64,000 nt of DNA, taken from NCBI GenBank assembly GCA_964610745.1, contig CAZSYL010000004.1, positions 1 to 64,000 on the forward strand, in the 5' to 3' direction. Of this stretch, positions 27,959 to 36,667 are shown piece by piece; the stretch's first letter is position 1; every line of letters begins with the position of its first letter. The notes beneath the pieces are model-generated. The model was given only the letters and a program-made list of their open reading frames with translations. It did not search any database and was not told the DNA's origin. Position numbers and translations under genes: made by a program. The DNA is from SHLQ01 sp964610745 (GTDB taxonomy: Bacteria; Actinomycetota; Acidimicrobiia; Acidimicrobiales; SHLQ01).

Positions 27959-28888
27959 TCACCTGCACCGCTCGTCGACCATCGTCCCCTCCAACCGCTT
28001 CCTCACCTGCTCGACGAGCAACCCCCAGGTCTCGTTCTCCAATCGTCGACGAAATCGGTGCGCAGCGCTGCCAGCACTTTGCGCAGACGCATATCCAAAT
28101 CGTTCTGCAATACGGTCGAGTGGCAGACCACCGAGTTCTTGGCAGAGCCCCAAATCGACAAGGCGACGGTCCTGCGCCCCCACGAACACTCCCTCGACCG
28201 CACGACGGATTTGCGCAGGCGTCGGCCTCACCACGCCAGCTCGTAAGTGACCGATCGTCTGTGGATCGATCTTGGATCGTGCCAAGACGGCATTGACGAA
28301 GTCCGAATCGCCAATCACCTGAGGGAATTCACCAGGATCAAACCCATCCGCAGACCGACCCAGGGTTGCCTTCCTTAAGCCAGCTGGGGTCTTCACACCC
28401 GATATTCGCAAGGCGTCGGACAGCAACCAGGGTGGCCGCACGATTGGTGGCTTGAGAAAGTCGCTGTAGCTCGACCATTCGTATTCGGCAAGGTTCTCCG
28501 GCCCAACGAGGTCGATCGGATTTCTATGGATGTAGCGAGCGACCGAACCCAGATAGCTCCGGGAATCCACAAGCTTTGACCGGAAACGGTCTCGAAAAAC
28601 AGGACCGTCGAGCCCGTATCGGCGGTTGAAACTTTGGGCGAAGACTCCGTCGATGTGCTTCATGGCTGCGCTGAGACCGCCCACCGGGGTATGGACGAGC
28701 AGGTGGTAATGGTTGCCCATTAGAGCGTACGCATTCACTTCCAGCCCGTAACGCTCGCTAGCGATGCCGAGGAGACGCATGAAGTCGTGGCGATCCTCGA
28801 CATTCGGGAAGATCGTCTCCCTTCTCCGGCCGCGGTTCATGATGTGGTGCCAAGCACCGGGGTAGTCGATTCGAAGCTGACGAGCCAT
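27959..28888 (-). CDS. REP-associated tyrosine transposase (Y1_Tnp/IS200-like)
   Basis: A 309-residue HUH single-strand transposase: MARQLRIDYPGAWHHIMNRG opening, HUH motif GNHYHLLVHTP (about residues 57-67), and the helix with the nucleophilic Tyr in SRSYLGSVARYIHRNPIDL. The C-terminal third carries a DnaA-like helix-turn-helix (LPLDRIAERFGYAS), seen in long RAYT proteins. RAYTs mobilise or maintain the REP palindromes that flank them. The gene is intact. Confidence 0.9.
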   Translation of the reverse strand: MARQLRIDYPGAWHHIMNRGRRRETIFPNVEDRHDFMRLLGIASERYGLEVNAYALMGNHYHLLVHTPVGGLSAAMKHIDGVFAQSFNRRYGLDGPVFRDRFRSKLVDSRSYLGSVARYIHRNPIDLVGPENLAEYEWSSYSDFLKPPIVRPPWLLSDALRISGVKTPAGLRKATLGRSADGFDPGEFPQVIGDSDFVNAVLARSKIDPQTIGHLRAGVVRPTPAQIRRAVEGVFVGAQDRRLVDLGLCQELGGLPLDRIAERFGYASAQSAGSAAHRFRRRLENETWGLLVEQVRKRLEGTMVDERCR

Positions 28889-28981
28889 TGGTTTCCCTGT
28901 TTCAGAGGATTCAGGGGGAAGCGATCAGCAAGTTAGCAAGGAGGTCTGACAAAGACCGGGTGAGAATGAGACCTGACCCCG

Positions 28982-29081
28982 NNNNNNNNNNNNNNNNNNN
29001 NNNNNNNNNNNNNNNNNNNNNNNNNNNNNNNNNNNNNNNNNNNNNNNNNNNNNNNNNNNNNNNNNNNNNNNNNNNNNNNNN
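28982..29081. other. Assembly gap (100 N)
   Basis: A run of 100 N placed at the right repeat of the transposase element; true gap length is unknown. Frames that appear to cross it are artefacts. Confidence 0.99.
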
Positions 29082-29095
29082 GGCTGCTGACAGGG

Positions 29096-29611
29096 TTAGC
29101 AGGCGTCGGCGACTTTCATGACGTAGGCGAGGAAGGTGTAGTAGCCGACGAGGCCGGCTAGCTCGACGACGGGGCCGCTACCTCCGAGTTGTTCGATCGC
29201 GTTGGCGAACAGCTGGTCAGAGACGTCGCTCTCCGCGCACAGTTGTCGAACAAAGTCGACGATGACCGCCTCGGCCTCGCTCAACTGTCCTTCGCCTGAC
29301 TCGAGAGCAGCAATCGCGCTTTCGCTCACGCCTGCATCTCGAGCAATGCCGATGTGACTGTCCCATTCGAAGGCGCAGTCGTGCGCCCTTGCTGCGGTGA
29401 TGATGGCGAGCTCACGATCGTGGTCGGACAGCTCACCTTCGTAGCGAATCTGATGACCCAGTTCGGCCGCCGGCTTCGCGAGACCTGGCGCGTGCAAGAG
29501 TACTTCGTAGGGACGGATCATCTTGCCCCTGCTTTCGACCACCCAGTCGAAAATCAAGCGTTGATCCGGCGTTAACCCCTCACGCGAAGTCAACAGTTTG
29601 ACTCTTCCCAT
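29096..29611 (-). CDS. Carboxymuconolactone decarboxylase-family protein
   Basis: A 171-residue CMD/AhpD-fold protein with the conserved helix ELAIITAARAHDCAFEWDSH. It keeps E-W-H but lacks the CxxC of AhpD-type peroxidases, so it is closer to decarboxylase or dehydratase-like members. It ends 14 bp from the assembly gap and starts at ATG 29609-29611, 18 bp from the palindrome at 29630-29648. It contrasts with the selenocysteine-type relative at 51501-52166. Confidence 0.83.
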   Translation of the reverse strand: MGRVKLLTSREGLTPDQRLIFDWVVESRGKMIRPYEVLLHAPGLAKPAAELGHQIRYEGELSDHDRELAIITAARAHDCAFEWDSHIGIARDAGVSESAIAALESGEGQLSEAEAVIVDFVRQLCAESDVSDQLFANAIEQLGGSGPVVELAGLVGYYTFLAYVMKVADAC

Positions 29612-29629
29612 TGAACCCTCCGAATCTAT

Positions 29630-29648
29630 GTCCTATATTTTATAGGAC
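29630..29648. promoter_or_regulatory. Palindrome GTCCTATA-TTT-TATAGGAC
   Basis: A perfect 19-bp inverted repeat with 8-bp arms, 18 bp upstream of the CMD-family start on the minus strand. Position and symmetry fit a repressor site. Confidence 0.5.
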
Positions 29649-29733
29649 GAACCCCTTTGAACCGAAAACCCGGTCTATTCGAGACGTGTTGCAGACGAGT
29701 AATTTCAGAAGCCCGACATTCGCACCAACATTG

Positions 29734-29750
29734 TGCATGATATATGGTCC
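29734..29750. promoter_or_regulatory. AT-rich operator-like motif (variant)
   Basis: TGCATGATATATGGTCC matches the ATATATGATG class loosely. It lies in the 209-bp region between the CMD-family gene and the 3' end of the GntR gene, which holds no gene. Confidence 0.3.
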
Positions 29751-29820
29751 TCTCATGGCAAGACGAACCACCGCAGTCGAACACACCGCTGTTCGCCCGA
29801 CTGGACGGTCGTCTCAAGCG

Positions 29821-30510
29821 CTAGGCGTCGCCGGAGGCCTTCGGCCGGATAGACAGCGCGAGGTGATTCATAATCACCGACTGGGCCTGCAGGACGTCAC
29901 CGGCGCGAAGAGCTTGGAGCAAATCGCCGTGCTCCTTGTTCGCCTGATCGCGAACAACGGGCAGCCCCTGGATACGCGCACTAACCGCCATCACCGAGGC
30001 ATCCTGAAGCGAACGCACCATAGCGACCAGTCGTTGCTGATTCGATGCAGCGTAGATCGTCATGTGGAACTCTCGATTGAGATTGACCCATTGGGCCGAG
30101 TTTGGTTCGGCACACATGGCCTCATGCAAGCGCTCGGCCTCGTCGAGAATCTCGTCGGTCAGCAGCGGCATGGCGAGCTCAAGAGCGAGCGGCTCAATTC
30201 GCTGACGGATCTGGTAGACCTCACGCAAATCGTCCTCGTCGAGCTCCGCGACCACCCCACCGTGGTGCGGGTCGATCCGGATGAGTCCCTCCGAAGCGAG
30301 GTCTCGCAGGGCCTCGCGAACCGGCGTTGTACTCACGTCGAGTTGCGCCGCGAGGTCGGACTGCACGAGGCGGGTACCACCCACAAGCTTTCCGCTCAAA
30401 ATGGCCGCACGCACCGTCTCGCGAACGTACACGTGCGCCGTCTGGCTACGTCCGCCGCTTGTGCTGTGAAGGCCAGCGAACGGGTCCGGAATCGGGGTGG
30501 TCTCACTCAT
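29821..30510 (-). CDS. GntR-family transcriptional regulator, FCD domain
   Basis: A 229-residue FadR-subfamily regulator. The winged helix contains LAAQLDVSTTPVREALRDLASEGLI, and the C-terminal FCD domain has the metal-site His residues in NREFHMTIY, KEHGDLL and IMNHLALS. FCD regulators respond to small organic acids and bind short palindromes. It diverges from the M24/phosphotransferase/MhpFE operon (131 bp apart) and is the only recognisable DNA-binding regulator of this class here, so it is the candidate for the AT-rich operators. Confidence 0.92.
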   Translation of the reverse strand: MSETTPIPDPFAGLHSTSGGRSQTAHVYVRETVRAAILSGKLVGGTRLVQSDLAAQLDVSTTPVREALRDLASEGLIRIDPHHGGVVAELDEDDLREVYQIRQRIEPLALELAMPLLTDEILDEAERLHEAMCAEPNSAQWVNLNREFHMTIYAASNQQRLVAMVRSLQDASVMAVSARIQGLPVVRDQANKEHGDLLQALRAGDVLQAQSVIMNHLALSIRPKASGDA

Positions 30511-30641
30511 CAGAGAGAGATCGTACCAGTCCGAGCGACGAGAATCAGTCTCAAGTCAAGCCATTAATCCAATCCAACAGTCAGCCACTACAACCAACCA
30601 ACCGGTCATCAGACCAAAACAGCAATGCACGAGGAGCAACA

Positions 30642-31880
30642 GTGAAAGAAGCATTCGGCGTTCTATCCACCGACTGGAGAGAGGGAATCAACTGGACCGA
30701 GGTTCGCGAATGGCGGCTCAAGCGTGCCCGCGAAGCAATGGACCGTCATGGGCTCGGAGCGATGCTTCTCATGTACGACGAGAACATTCGCTACGTCACC
30801 TCGACGATGACACCAGGCTGGAACCAGCTCAAGCCCGGACTGCGCTACGCGGTACTCACCAAGGGCAAAGAGCCAATCCTCTACGAGCAGGGCGACATTG
30901 GCTATCACATTCGCGAACACTCCCCCTGGATTCCAAAGGAGAACGTCCGCTACTCCTATGCATGGATCAAGGGTGCTGCTGGTCCCGCCTCGACGAGCCA
31001 GGTCGACAAGTTCGCCGACGCGTTGCTCGGCGACATCGAAGACGCTGGCGTAAAGGACATGCCGATCGGCGTGGACTTTATGGATCTCAACATGATCCGG
31101 GCGTTTGAGGATCGTGGACTGAACTGGGTCGACGGCATGACCCCGATGATGGAGGCTCGCTCGATCAAGAGCCCGAACGAGCAGAAGGCCATGCGCATGG
31201 TCGGCTCGATTTGTGATGTGACGCACTACAACATCTCACAGTGGATCAAGCCCGGCGTGACCGAGAACGAGGTCACTGCCTTCACGATGGACTATCTCTA
31301 CAAGTTCCCTGGTATGGAGAACGTCGAGGACGTCATTGTCTCTTCGGGACCAAATGCATGGCCCAACTGGCGCAACCACGGCGACCGCATTATCCGTCCC
31401 GGCGACATCGTCATCATCGACCTCGCCGCACTGACATGGAACGGCTTTAAGTCGTGTGTGTATCGCACGTACTGCGTCGGCGGAAAGCCGACAGCTGAAC
31501 ATCAGAAGTACTACGACCTTGCGTCGAAATGGCTGTGGGATTCGATCGAGCTGGTCAAACCCGGCGTGACGACAGCAGACATTGCCAGAGTATGGCCATC
31601 GGCTAAGGAGATCTGGGGCTATGAGGAAGAGGACGAAGCTGCAGCGAACCTCTGGGGCCACGGTCTCGGACTCGCCCAGTACGACCAGCCCGTCATCTCT
31701 CGCATCTGGTCGCTCGAGCACCCTCAAGAAATCGAAGAAGGGATGGTGTTCGCGCTCGAAACTCAGCACGGCAAGATGCACGAGTTCGGTGTCCGCCTCG
31801 AGGAGATGCTCGTCGTCAACAAGGACGGCCACGAGATGCTCTCCACCTTCAAGAGCCACGAAATCATCGTGACCGACTGA
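30642..31880 (+). CDS. M24-family (creatinase/prolidase-like) protein with altered metal site
   Basis: A 412-residue pita-bread-fold protein. The first metal Asp (VIIDLAALTW), the His (LWGHGLGLAQ) and two Glu (FALETQHG, VRLEEMLV) are kept, but the second Asp is replaced: GFKSCVYRTY instead of the usual GYxSDxTRT. The M24 fold also includes creatinases and the DMSP lyase DddP, so peptidase activity should not be assumed. The start is GTG 30642 with GAGGAG 7 nt upstream; upstream frame to 30327 overlaps the GntR gene. First gene of a five-gene operon. Confidence 0.83.
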   Translation: MKEAFGVLSTDWREGINWTEVREWRLKRAREAMDRHGLGAMLLMYDENIRYVTSTMTPGWNQLKPGLRYAVLTKGKEPILYEQGDIGYHIREHSPWIPKENVRYSYAWIKGAAGPASTSQVDKFADALLGDIEDAGVKDMPIGVDFMDLNMIRAFEDRGLNWVDGMTPMMEARSIKSPNEQKAMRMVGSICDVTHYNISQWIKPGVTENEVTAFTMDYLYKFPGMENVEDVIVSSGPNAWPNWRNHGDRIIRPGDIVIIDLAALTWNGFKSCVYRTYCVGGKPTAEHQKYYDLASKWLWDSIELVKPGVTTADIARVWPSAKEIWGYEEEDEAAANLWGHGLGLAQYDQPVISRIWSLEHPQEIEEGMVFALETQHGKMHEFGVRLEEMLVVNKDGHEMLSTFKSHEIIVTD

Positions 31881-33475
31881 TGGCAGCAACTATGAAACGA
31901 ATTTGTGCCCTCGATGATCCAGCAGCGATCGAGATTGACGTAAGCGGCGCCAAAGGCGCAGGCATTGCCCGAGCTAAGGCCGCGGGATTCCCCGTCCTCG
32001 ACGGGTTCGTGATCTCCCCATCGTGTTCGGAACCTGCCCTCCAAAGCGCGGTCGAGCTCCTCGAACCTCGCGGAACTGGTGGCGCCCGGATGGCGATCAT
32101 TGGTCATCAGCTCGACGAAGAACTTCTGGGCGAGATCAGTACTCAGGTCGAGCGTTTGGAAGCCCCCCTCATCGTCCGGTCCTCGAGCGTGCTCGAAGGA
32201 TCGGGCGAATGGTCTGGTGCCTTCACTTCGGTTCCCGAAATCCTTCCCGGGGAGGTCGGCCAAGCAACCAAGAGCGTCTGGGCGACGACCTTCTCCATCG
32301 AAGTGCTCGAGCGCTTCGAGGAGGCCGGACTCGAACCTGGTAGCGCACCCATGGGCGTGCTCGTGCAACCTGAGATCCGTCCGGATTTCGGTGGAGCAGC
32401 GATCGTCGACGCGACAGGAGCGGTGAAGATCGACGGCGTCAAGGGCTCGCCCGCCGACTTGATGGCCGGTTGGGTGGCAGGAACGCGAGCCGTTCTCGAG
32501 GAGGACGAGCTTCGAGGTCAGGATGCAATAGACCTGATCGGCGAAGAACGCCTGCGTGCAATCGGCGCGTTGGCTCTACGGGTGAGGGCCGAACTCGGCC
32601 ACAACCTGATCGAGTGGGCGGTCGTTGATGATCAGGTGATCCTTCTGCAGGTGCAGGACTCTGTTGTGCACGAGGTCGAAGAGGCAATGGTCATCCCGGC
32701 TGCGCTCGGGCACCCGTTTGCCCTCGACTTCGTCAAGCAGGCACACTCCTACCCCGGAGCGTTGGGCGATGAGCTCGTCCTCGGTTGGCGATCTGGTACC
32801 CCGAACGTCCAGCCGGTTGAATACACCAGTGACCTGAGTAGGGAGGACAGCCTCACCGAGGCTCGCTCAATCGCGGCGAAGTTGCTTGCGCAGGCCTGGG
32901 GCGAGTCCGAAGAGGACGCGGTTACTCATGCCGCATTGGTGCTTCGGCGGATGCGAAGCGATCGGCCGAACGAGTCGATCGACGCTCTGCGCGAACTGAA
33001 CGGTGTCGACGAGGAGCTCGCTGCCCGATTGCTCGGGATGGCCGATCACCTGATCGCCACTGAGACCAGGGTTGGGCGACGAGGGCTCGACCGGTGGGAG
33101 CCCGTGCTCGCTGGCGTAGTCGCGCTGCAGGGCGAGGTACACGAAGGAGAGCCGAGTGTCGGAGGTGTCGGTGCGGGTCGCATGGTCTGGATCGGCAACT
33201 CGAAGGATACGAGCCATGTCCGTCCGCGAGACATCATCGTGACCCAGTACCCACTTCAGAACTACTCCCCTCTTCTGTGGGATGCAGCTGGAGTTATCAC
33301 TATTGGTGGAGCACCGACTGCACACCTCTTCGAGGTTGCCCGGTCGTTGACTGTTCCTGCAGTTATCAACTGTCCGATTGCCGAGATTGTCAAAGAAGGT
33401 CCGGTGCTCGGAATGCTCGACGGCGACGCCGGCCGAGTTGCGATGCTTCCGCGAGATCCGGAAAGGCCCTTGTGA
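31880..33475 (+). CDS. PEP-synthase-like swivelling-His phosphotransferase
   Basis: A 531-residue protein with an N-terminal PPDK-type ATP-grasp domain (about residues 15-260; LIVRSSSVLEGSGEWSGAF) and a C-terminal mobile phosphohistidine domain (GGAPTAHLFEVARS, about residues 473-486). The PEP/pyruvate TIM barrel of PEP synthase is absent, a layout like rifampin or phenylphosphate phosphotransferases, in which ATP phosphorylates an organic substrate through the swivelling His. In this operon it may activate the catabolic substrate. It overlaps neighbours by 1 bp (TGATG) and 4 bp (GTGA). Confidence 0.75.
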   Translation: MAATMKRICALDDPAAIEIDVSGAKGAGIARAKAAGFPVLDGFVISPSCSEPALQSAVELLEPRGTGGARMAIIGHQLDEELLGEISTQVERLEAPLIVRSSSVLEGSGEWSGAFTSVPEILPGEVGQATKSVWATTFSIEVLERFEEAGLEPGSAPMGVLVQPEIRPDFGGAAIVDATGAVKIDGVKGSPADLMAGWVAGTRAVLEEDELRGQDAIDLIGEERLRAIGALALRVRAELGHNLIEWAVVDDQVILLQVQDSVVHEVEEAMVIPAALGHPFALDFVKQAHSYPGALGDELVLGWRSGTPNVQPVEYTSDLSREDSLTEARSIAAKLLAQAWGESEEDAVTHAALVLRRMRSDRPNESIDALRELNGVDEELAARLLGMADHLIATETRVGRRGLDRWEPVLAGVVALQGEVHEGEPSVGGVGAGRMVWIGNSKDTSHVRPRDIIVTQYPLQNYSPLLWDAAGVITIGGAPTAHLFEVARSLTVPAVINCPIAEIVKEGPVLGMLDGDAGRVAMLPRDPERPL

Positions 33476-34410
33476 CCTCCGCAAAACTGAAATGCGCGGT
33501 CATTGGCTCGGGCAACATCGGCACCGATCTGCTGATCAAGTCCAAGCGCACGTCCGACATCATCGAAGTTATAGCGATGGTTGGCATCGACCCCGATTCT
33601 GACGGCCTGGCCCGCGCAGAACGCATGGGAGTCGCGACCACCTCCGACGGAATCGATGGACTGGTTGCGATGGACGAGTTTGCAGATGTCGACATCGTCT
33701 TCGACGCTACGTCGGCTGGAGCGCATGCTCACCATGATGCAATCCTGCGCGAGCATGGCAAGCAGATCCTCGATCTGACCCCTGCGGCGATCGGTCCGTA
33801 CGTCGTGCCTCCTGTAAATCTGGAGGAGCACCTCGGTGAAGCAAACCTCAACATGGTGACGTGCGGTGGCCAGGCAACGGTGCCGATCATCTCCGCGATT
33901 CACCAGGTGGCTCCAGTCGTGTACGGCGAGATCGTTTCATCGATCTCGTCGAAGTCGGCTGGTCCAGGGACGCGAGCCAATATCGATGAGTTCACCGAGA
34001 CCACCTCGAAGGCAATCGAGGATGTCGGCGGCGCACAGATGGGTAAGGCGATCATCGTTCTGAACCCAGCAGAACCACCGATGATCATGCGCAACACGGT
34101 GTTCGCGTTGGTCGAATCTGGAGACCCCGAAGAGATCGAGCGGTCGATCGAGGCAATGGTCGAAGCCGTAAACGAATACGTTCCGGGTTACCGCCTGAAA
34201 CAGAAGGTGCAATTCGAGCGTCTCGAAGAAGGGGCCGAGGTCCGAATCCCAGATCTTGACCGGAAGTTCAGTGGTTGGAAGATTTCAATCTTCCTCGAGG
34301 TCGCGGGTGCTGCTCACTACCTTCCTGAATACGCCGGCAACCTCGACATCATGACGAGTGCGGCGATCAAAACCGCCGAGCGCCTGGCCGAGATGAGGGT
34401 TCCAACATGA
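33472..34410 (+). CDS. mhpF: Acetaldehyde dehydrogenase (acetylating)
   Basis: Converts acetaldehyde, NAD and CoA to acetyl-CoA; works as a channelling complex with the aldolase encoded next. The 312-residue length equals BphJ/MhpF. Rossmann motif CAVIGSGNIGTDLL, catalytic Cys in MVTCGGQATVPI, and the aldolase-contact region near the C-terminus (AGNLDIMTSAA) are visible. Start GTG 33472-33474 overlaps the phosphotransferase stop. An aldehyde other than acetaldehyde is possible. Confidence 0.92.
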   Translation: MTSAKLKCAVIGSGNIGTDLLIKSKRTSDIIEVIAMVGIDPDSDGLARAERMGVATTSDGIDGLVAMDEFADVDIVFDATSAGAHAHHDAILREHGKQILDLTPAAIGPYVVPPVNLEEHLGEANLNMVTCGGQATVPIISAIHQVAPVVYGEIVSSISSKSAGPGTRANIDEFTETTSKAIEDVGGAQMGKAIIVLNPAEPPMIMRNTVFALVESGDPEEIERSIEAMVEAVNEYVPGYRLKQKVQFERLEEGAEVRIPDLDRKFSGWKISIFLEVAGAAHYLPEYAGNLDIMTSAAIKTAERLAEMRVPT

Positions 34411-35432
34411 GCGACGAAACCCACGTCTATCTCCAAGACGTGACACTTCGTGACGGCATGCACGCCATCCGCCACCAGTACGGGCTCGATCATGTTCGCG
34501 AGATTGCTAAGGCGATCGATGCCGCCGGTGTCGACGCGATCGAAGTCGCGCATGGCGATGGTCTCGCCGGGTCGAGCTTCAACTACGGATTTGGCGCTCA
34601 CACCGACTGGGAATGGCTTGAAGAAGTCGCCGACGTGTTGGACAAGTGCGTCCTGACGACGCTGTTGATCCCAGGGATAGGCACGATCGAAGACCTCGAA
34701 CGCGCTCATGCGATCGGCGTTCGTTCGGTTCGTGTCGCGACGCATTGCACCGAGGCCGACATTTCTTTGCAGCACATCGCGAAGGCCCGGGATCTCGGCA
34801 TGGATGTGTCGGGCTTCCTGATGATGAGCCACATGAACACGCCCGAGGGGCTCGCCGAACAGGCGCTCATCATGGAGAAGGCAGGCGCCCACTGTGTCTA
34901 TGTGACCGATTCGGGCGGACGTCTACTGATGAGCGATGTCCGGGACCGGATGCGCGCCTACCGAGAAGTGCTCCAACCCGAGACGCAACTAGGTATCCAC
35001 GCTCATCACAACCTCACCTTGGGCGTGGCCAACTCGATCGCAGCGGTCGAAGAGGGCTGCTACCGAGTTGACGCATCGCTTGCGGGTATGGGGGCAGGTG
35101 CCGGAAACGCGCCGCTTGAACCCTTCGTGGCCACTGCGAACCTGATGGGTTGGAAACACAACGCTGACGTCAACATGTTGATGGATGCTGCCGAAGAGCT
35201 GGTCCGACCGCTACAGGATCGTCCGGTTCGGGTAGACAAGGAGACGCTTAGCCTCGGTTATGCCGGTGTGTACTCGAGCTTCCTTCGACACGCGGAAAAG
35301 GCGGCCGACCTTTACGATCTCGACACCCGCGACATCCTCATGGAACTCGGTGCCCGTCGGATGGTCGGCGGCCAGGAAGACATGATCGTTGACGTCGCCC
35401 TCGACATGGTGAGCGATCGAAGCACATCCTGA
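34407..35432 (+). CDS. mhpE: 4-hydroxy-2-oxovalerate aldolase
   Basis: Splits 4-hydroxy-2-oxoacids to pyruvate and an aldehyde that passes to the dehydrogenase encoded upstream. The 341-residue HMGL/DRE-TIM protein carries QDVTLRDGMHAIRHQY (catalytic Arg, metal Asp, His), GIHAHHNLTLGVANS (metal His pair) and the GMGAGAGNAPLE signature. Length matches BphI/MhpE. The pair marks the last steps of a meta-cleavage-type route; no ring-cleavage dioxygenase is seen in the window. Confidence 0.93.
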   Translation: MSDETHVYLQDVTLRDGMHAIRHQYGLDHVREIAKAIDAAGVDAIEVAHGDGLAGSSFNYGFGAHTDWEWLEEVADVLDKCVLTTLLIPGIGTIEDLERAHAIGVRSVRVATHCTEADISLQHIAKARDLGMDVSGFLMMSHMNTPEGLAEQALIMEKAGAHCVYVTDSGGRLLMSDVRDRMRAYREVLQPETQLGIHAHHNLTLGVANSIAAVEEGCYRVDASLAGMGAGAGNAPLEPFVATANLMGWKHNADVNMLMDAAEELVRPLQDRPVRVDKETLSLGYAGVYSSFLRHAEKAADLYDLDTRDILMELGARRMVGGQEDMIVDVALDMVSDRSTS

Positions 35433-36625
35433 ACCGGACAGGCGGGCCGCTTTCGAGCCTCGTCCTACCGGTCTATATCCCGTTCATCTCGGGAACCATT
35501 GCCTGGGGAATCCTCATCCCCGTGCTGCCGCTGTACCTCGCCGAGGTCGGCCTCTCCGTCCGCGTGATCGGCGTTGTGCTCGGCGCCGCGGGACTGGGAG
35601 CGACCTTGGGCGGACTTCCCGCCGGCTCTCTAATTGCACGAGTGGGCGAGAAACCGGTCGCCCTCGGGTCACTCCTTACGATCGCTGTTGCGACCGCTCT
35701 ACTCGGCATTCCCGAAGCCGCGATTGCCCTGATTGCGCTACAGATGGCCTTCGGCATGGGAACCGCAGGGCTCCGACTCGCGTCCCAGACCGCCATCACC
35801 CAACGTCTCGACTCCGGTATCCGCGGACGAGCCATGGCCATGATGGGAGGCGCTGCGAGAACCGGCTTCTTCGTCGGTCCGCTGCTCGGCGGGATCCTCG
35901 TCGACCTCACCGGCTTTACTTCCACATTTCTCATCGCCGGCGCACTCACGACGATTGGGTTGTTCTCTATCCTCCGTCAGTCCAAAGACGATGAGGTCCT
36001 GACAAACAACCCCCGGTTGGGCGACCGCCGCAACATCGTTGCCACACTCCTGGCTCACCGAACGTTGTTGGCCAAGACAGCCATCGTGCCGATTCTCGTG
36101 CTCGTCGTACGAGAAGGGCGCCAAACGGTACTTCCGTTGATCGGCGAGGATCTCGATCTTTCAGCAACCGCTATCGGCGCCGTGGTCGCGATTGGAGCGG
36201 CAGCCGATCTGTTGTTGTTTCCCGTGTCAGGCCAACTCATGGACCGGTTGGGACGACTATGGGGAATGGTGCCAGCGTTTGGCCTGATAGCGCTTGGTTT
36301 GATCGCGCTGGGCTTTGCTTGGTTTGCAGGATCGGTGCTCGGGGTGATCCTCGCTGGGATTCTGATGGGTATTGGGAACGGTTTGAGTTCAGGAGCCATC
36401 TTGACGCTCGGTAGCGATCTTGCACCCAAGGACGCGACCGCTGAGTTTCTCGCCGGCCTCGCTGCTGTTCAATCGGTCGGCCGCAGCCTTGGGCCGATCG
36501 TCGTCGGTGTCGTGGCGGCTGCGAGTTCGCTCGGCGTTGCCGCGATAAGTCTCGCTGGAGCAGGGGGCTTTGCGATCCTGTGGCTGGTCTTGGTCATCGG
36601 CGAAACCCGAGCTCCCGCGAGCTAG
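35429..36625 (+). CDS. MFS transporter, probable CTG start
   Basis: A 12-helix major facilitator. Conventional starts give only GTG 35522, which cuts through the first helix (GTIAWGILIPVLPLYL). No ATG, GTG or TTG occurs in frame after the upstream stop at 35390, but CTG 35429-35431 overlaps the mhpE stop as CTGA, the same 4-bp junction used elsewhere in this operon, and restores the whole helix. The product would be 398 residues. It probably imports the operon's substrate or exports an intermediate. Confidence 0.78.
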   Translation: MNRTGGPLSSLVLPVYIPFISGTIAWGILIPVLPLYLAEVGLSVRVIGVVLGAAGLGATLGGLPAGSLIARVGEKPVALGSLLTIAVATALLGIPEAAIALIALQMAFGMGTAGLRLASQTAITQRLDSGIRGRAMAMMGGAARTGFFVGPLLGGILVDLTGFTSTFLIAGALTTIGLFSILRQSKDDEVLTNNPRLGDRRNIVATLLAHRTLLAKTAIVPILVLVVREGRQTVLPLIGEDLDLSATAIGAVVAIGAAADLLLFPVSGQLMDRLGRLWGMVPAFGLIALGLIALGFAWFAGSVLGVILAGILMGIGNGLSSGAILTLGSDLAPKDATAEFLAGLAAVQSVGRSLGPIVVGVVAAASSLGVAAISLAGAGGFAILWLVLVIGETRAPAS

Positions 36626-36667
36626 CCACCTACGCCGTTCGAATGGACACGTTTCGACAGGTAGCTG

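Larger units (their letters stand above)
27905..28980. mobile_element. REP/RAYT-type element with inverted flanks
   Basis: A transposase gene flanked by copies of one sequence. On the left, GGGGTCAGGTCTCACTTTCAC occurs twice in direct orientation (27905-27925 and 27938-27958). On the right, 28958-28980 is the reverse complement of the same unit, with 21 of 23 matches to the first left copy extended by CC. The right flank abuts the assembly gap, as expected when a repeat breaks an assembly. No target-site duplication can be checked because the right edge is lost. Confidence 0.7.

Noticed and set aside
29611..30567. 318-residue open frame on the plus strand
   Set aside because: It is the antisense of the GntR/FCD regulator, which has recognisable domains.
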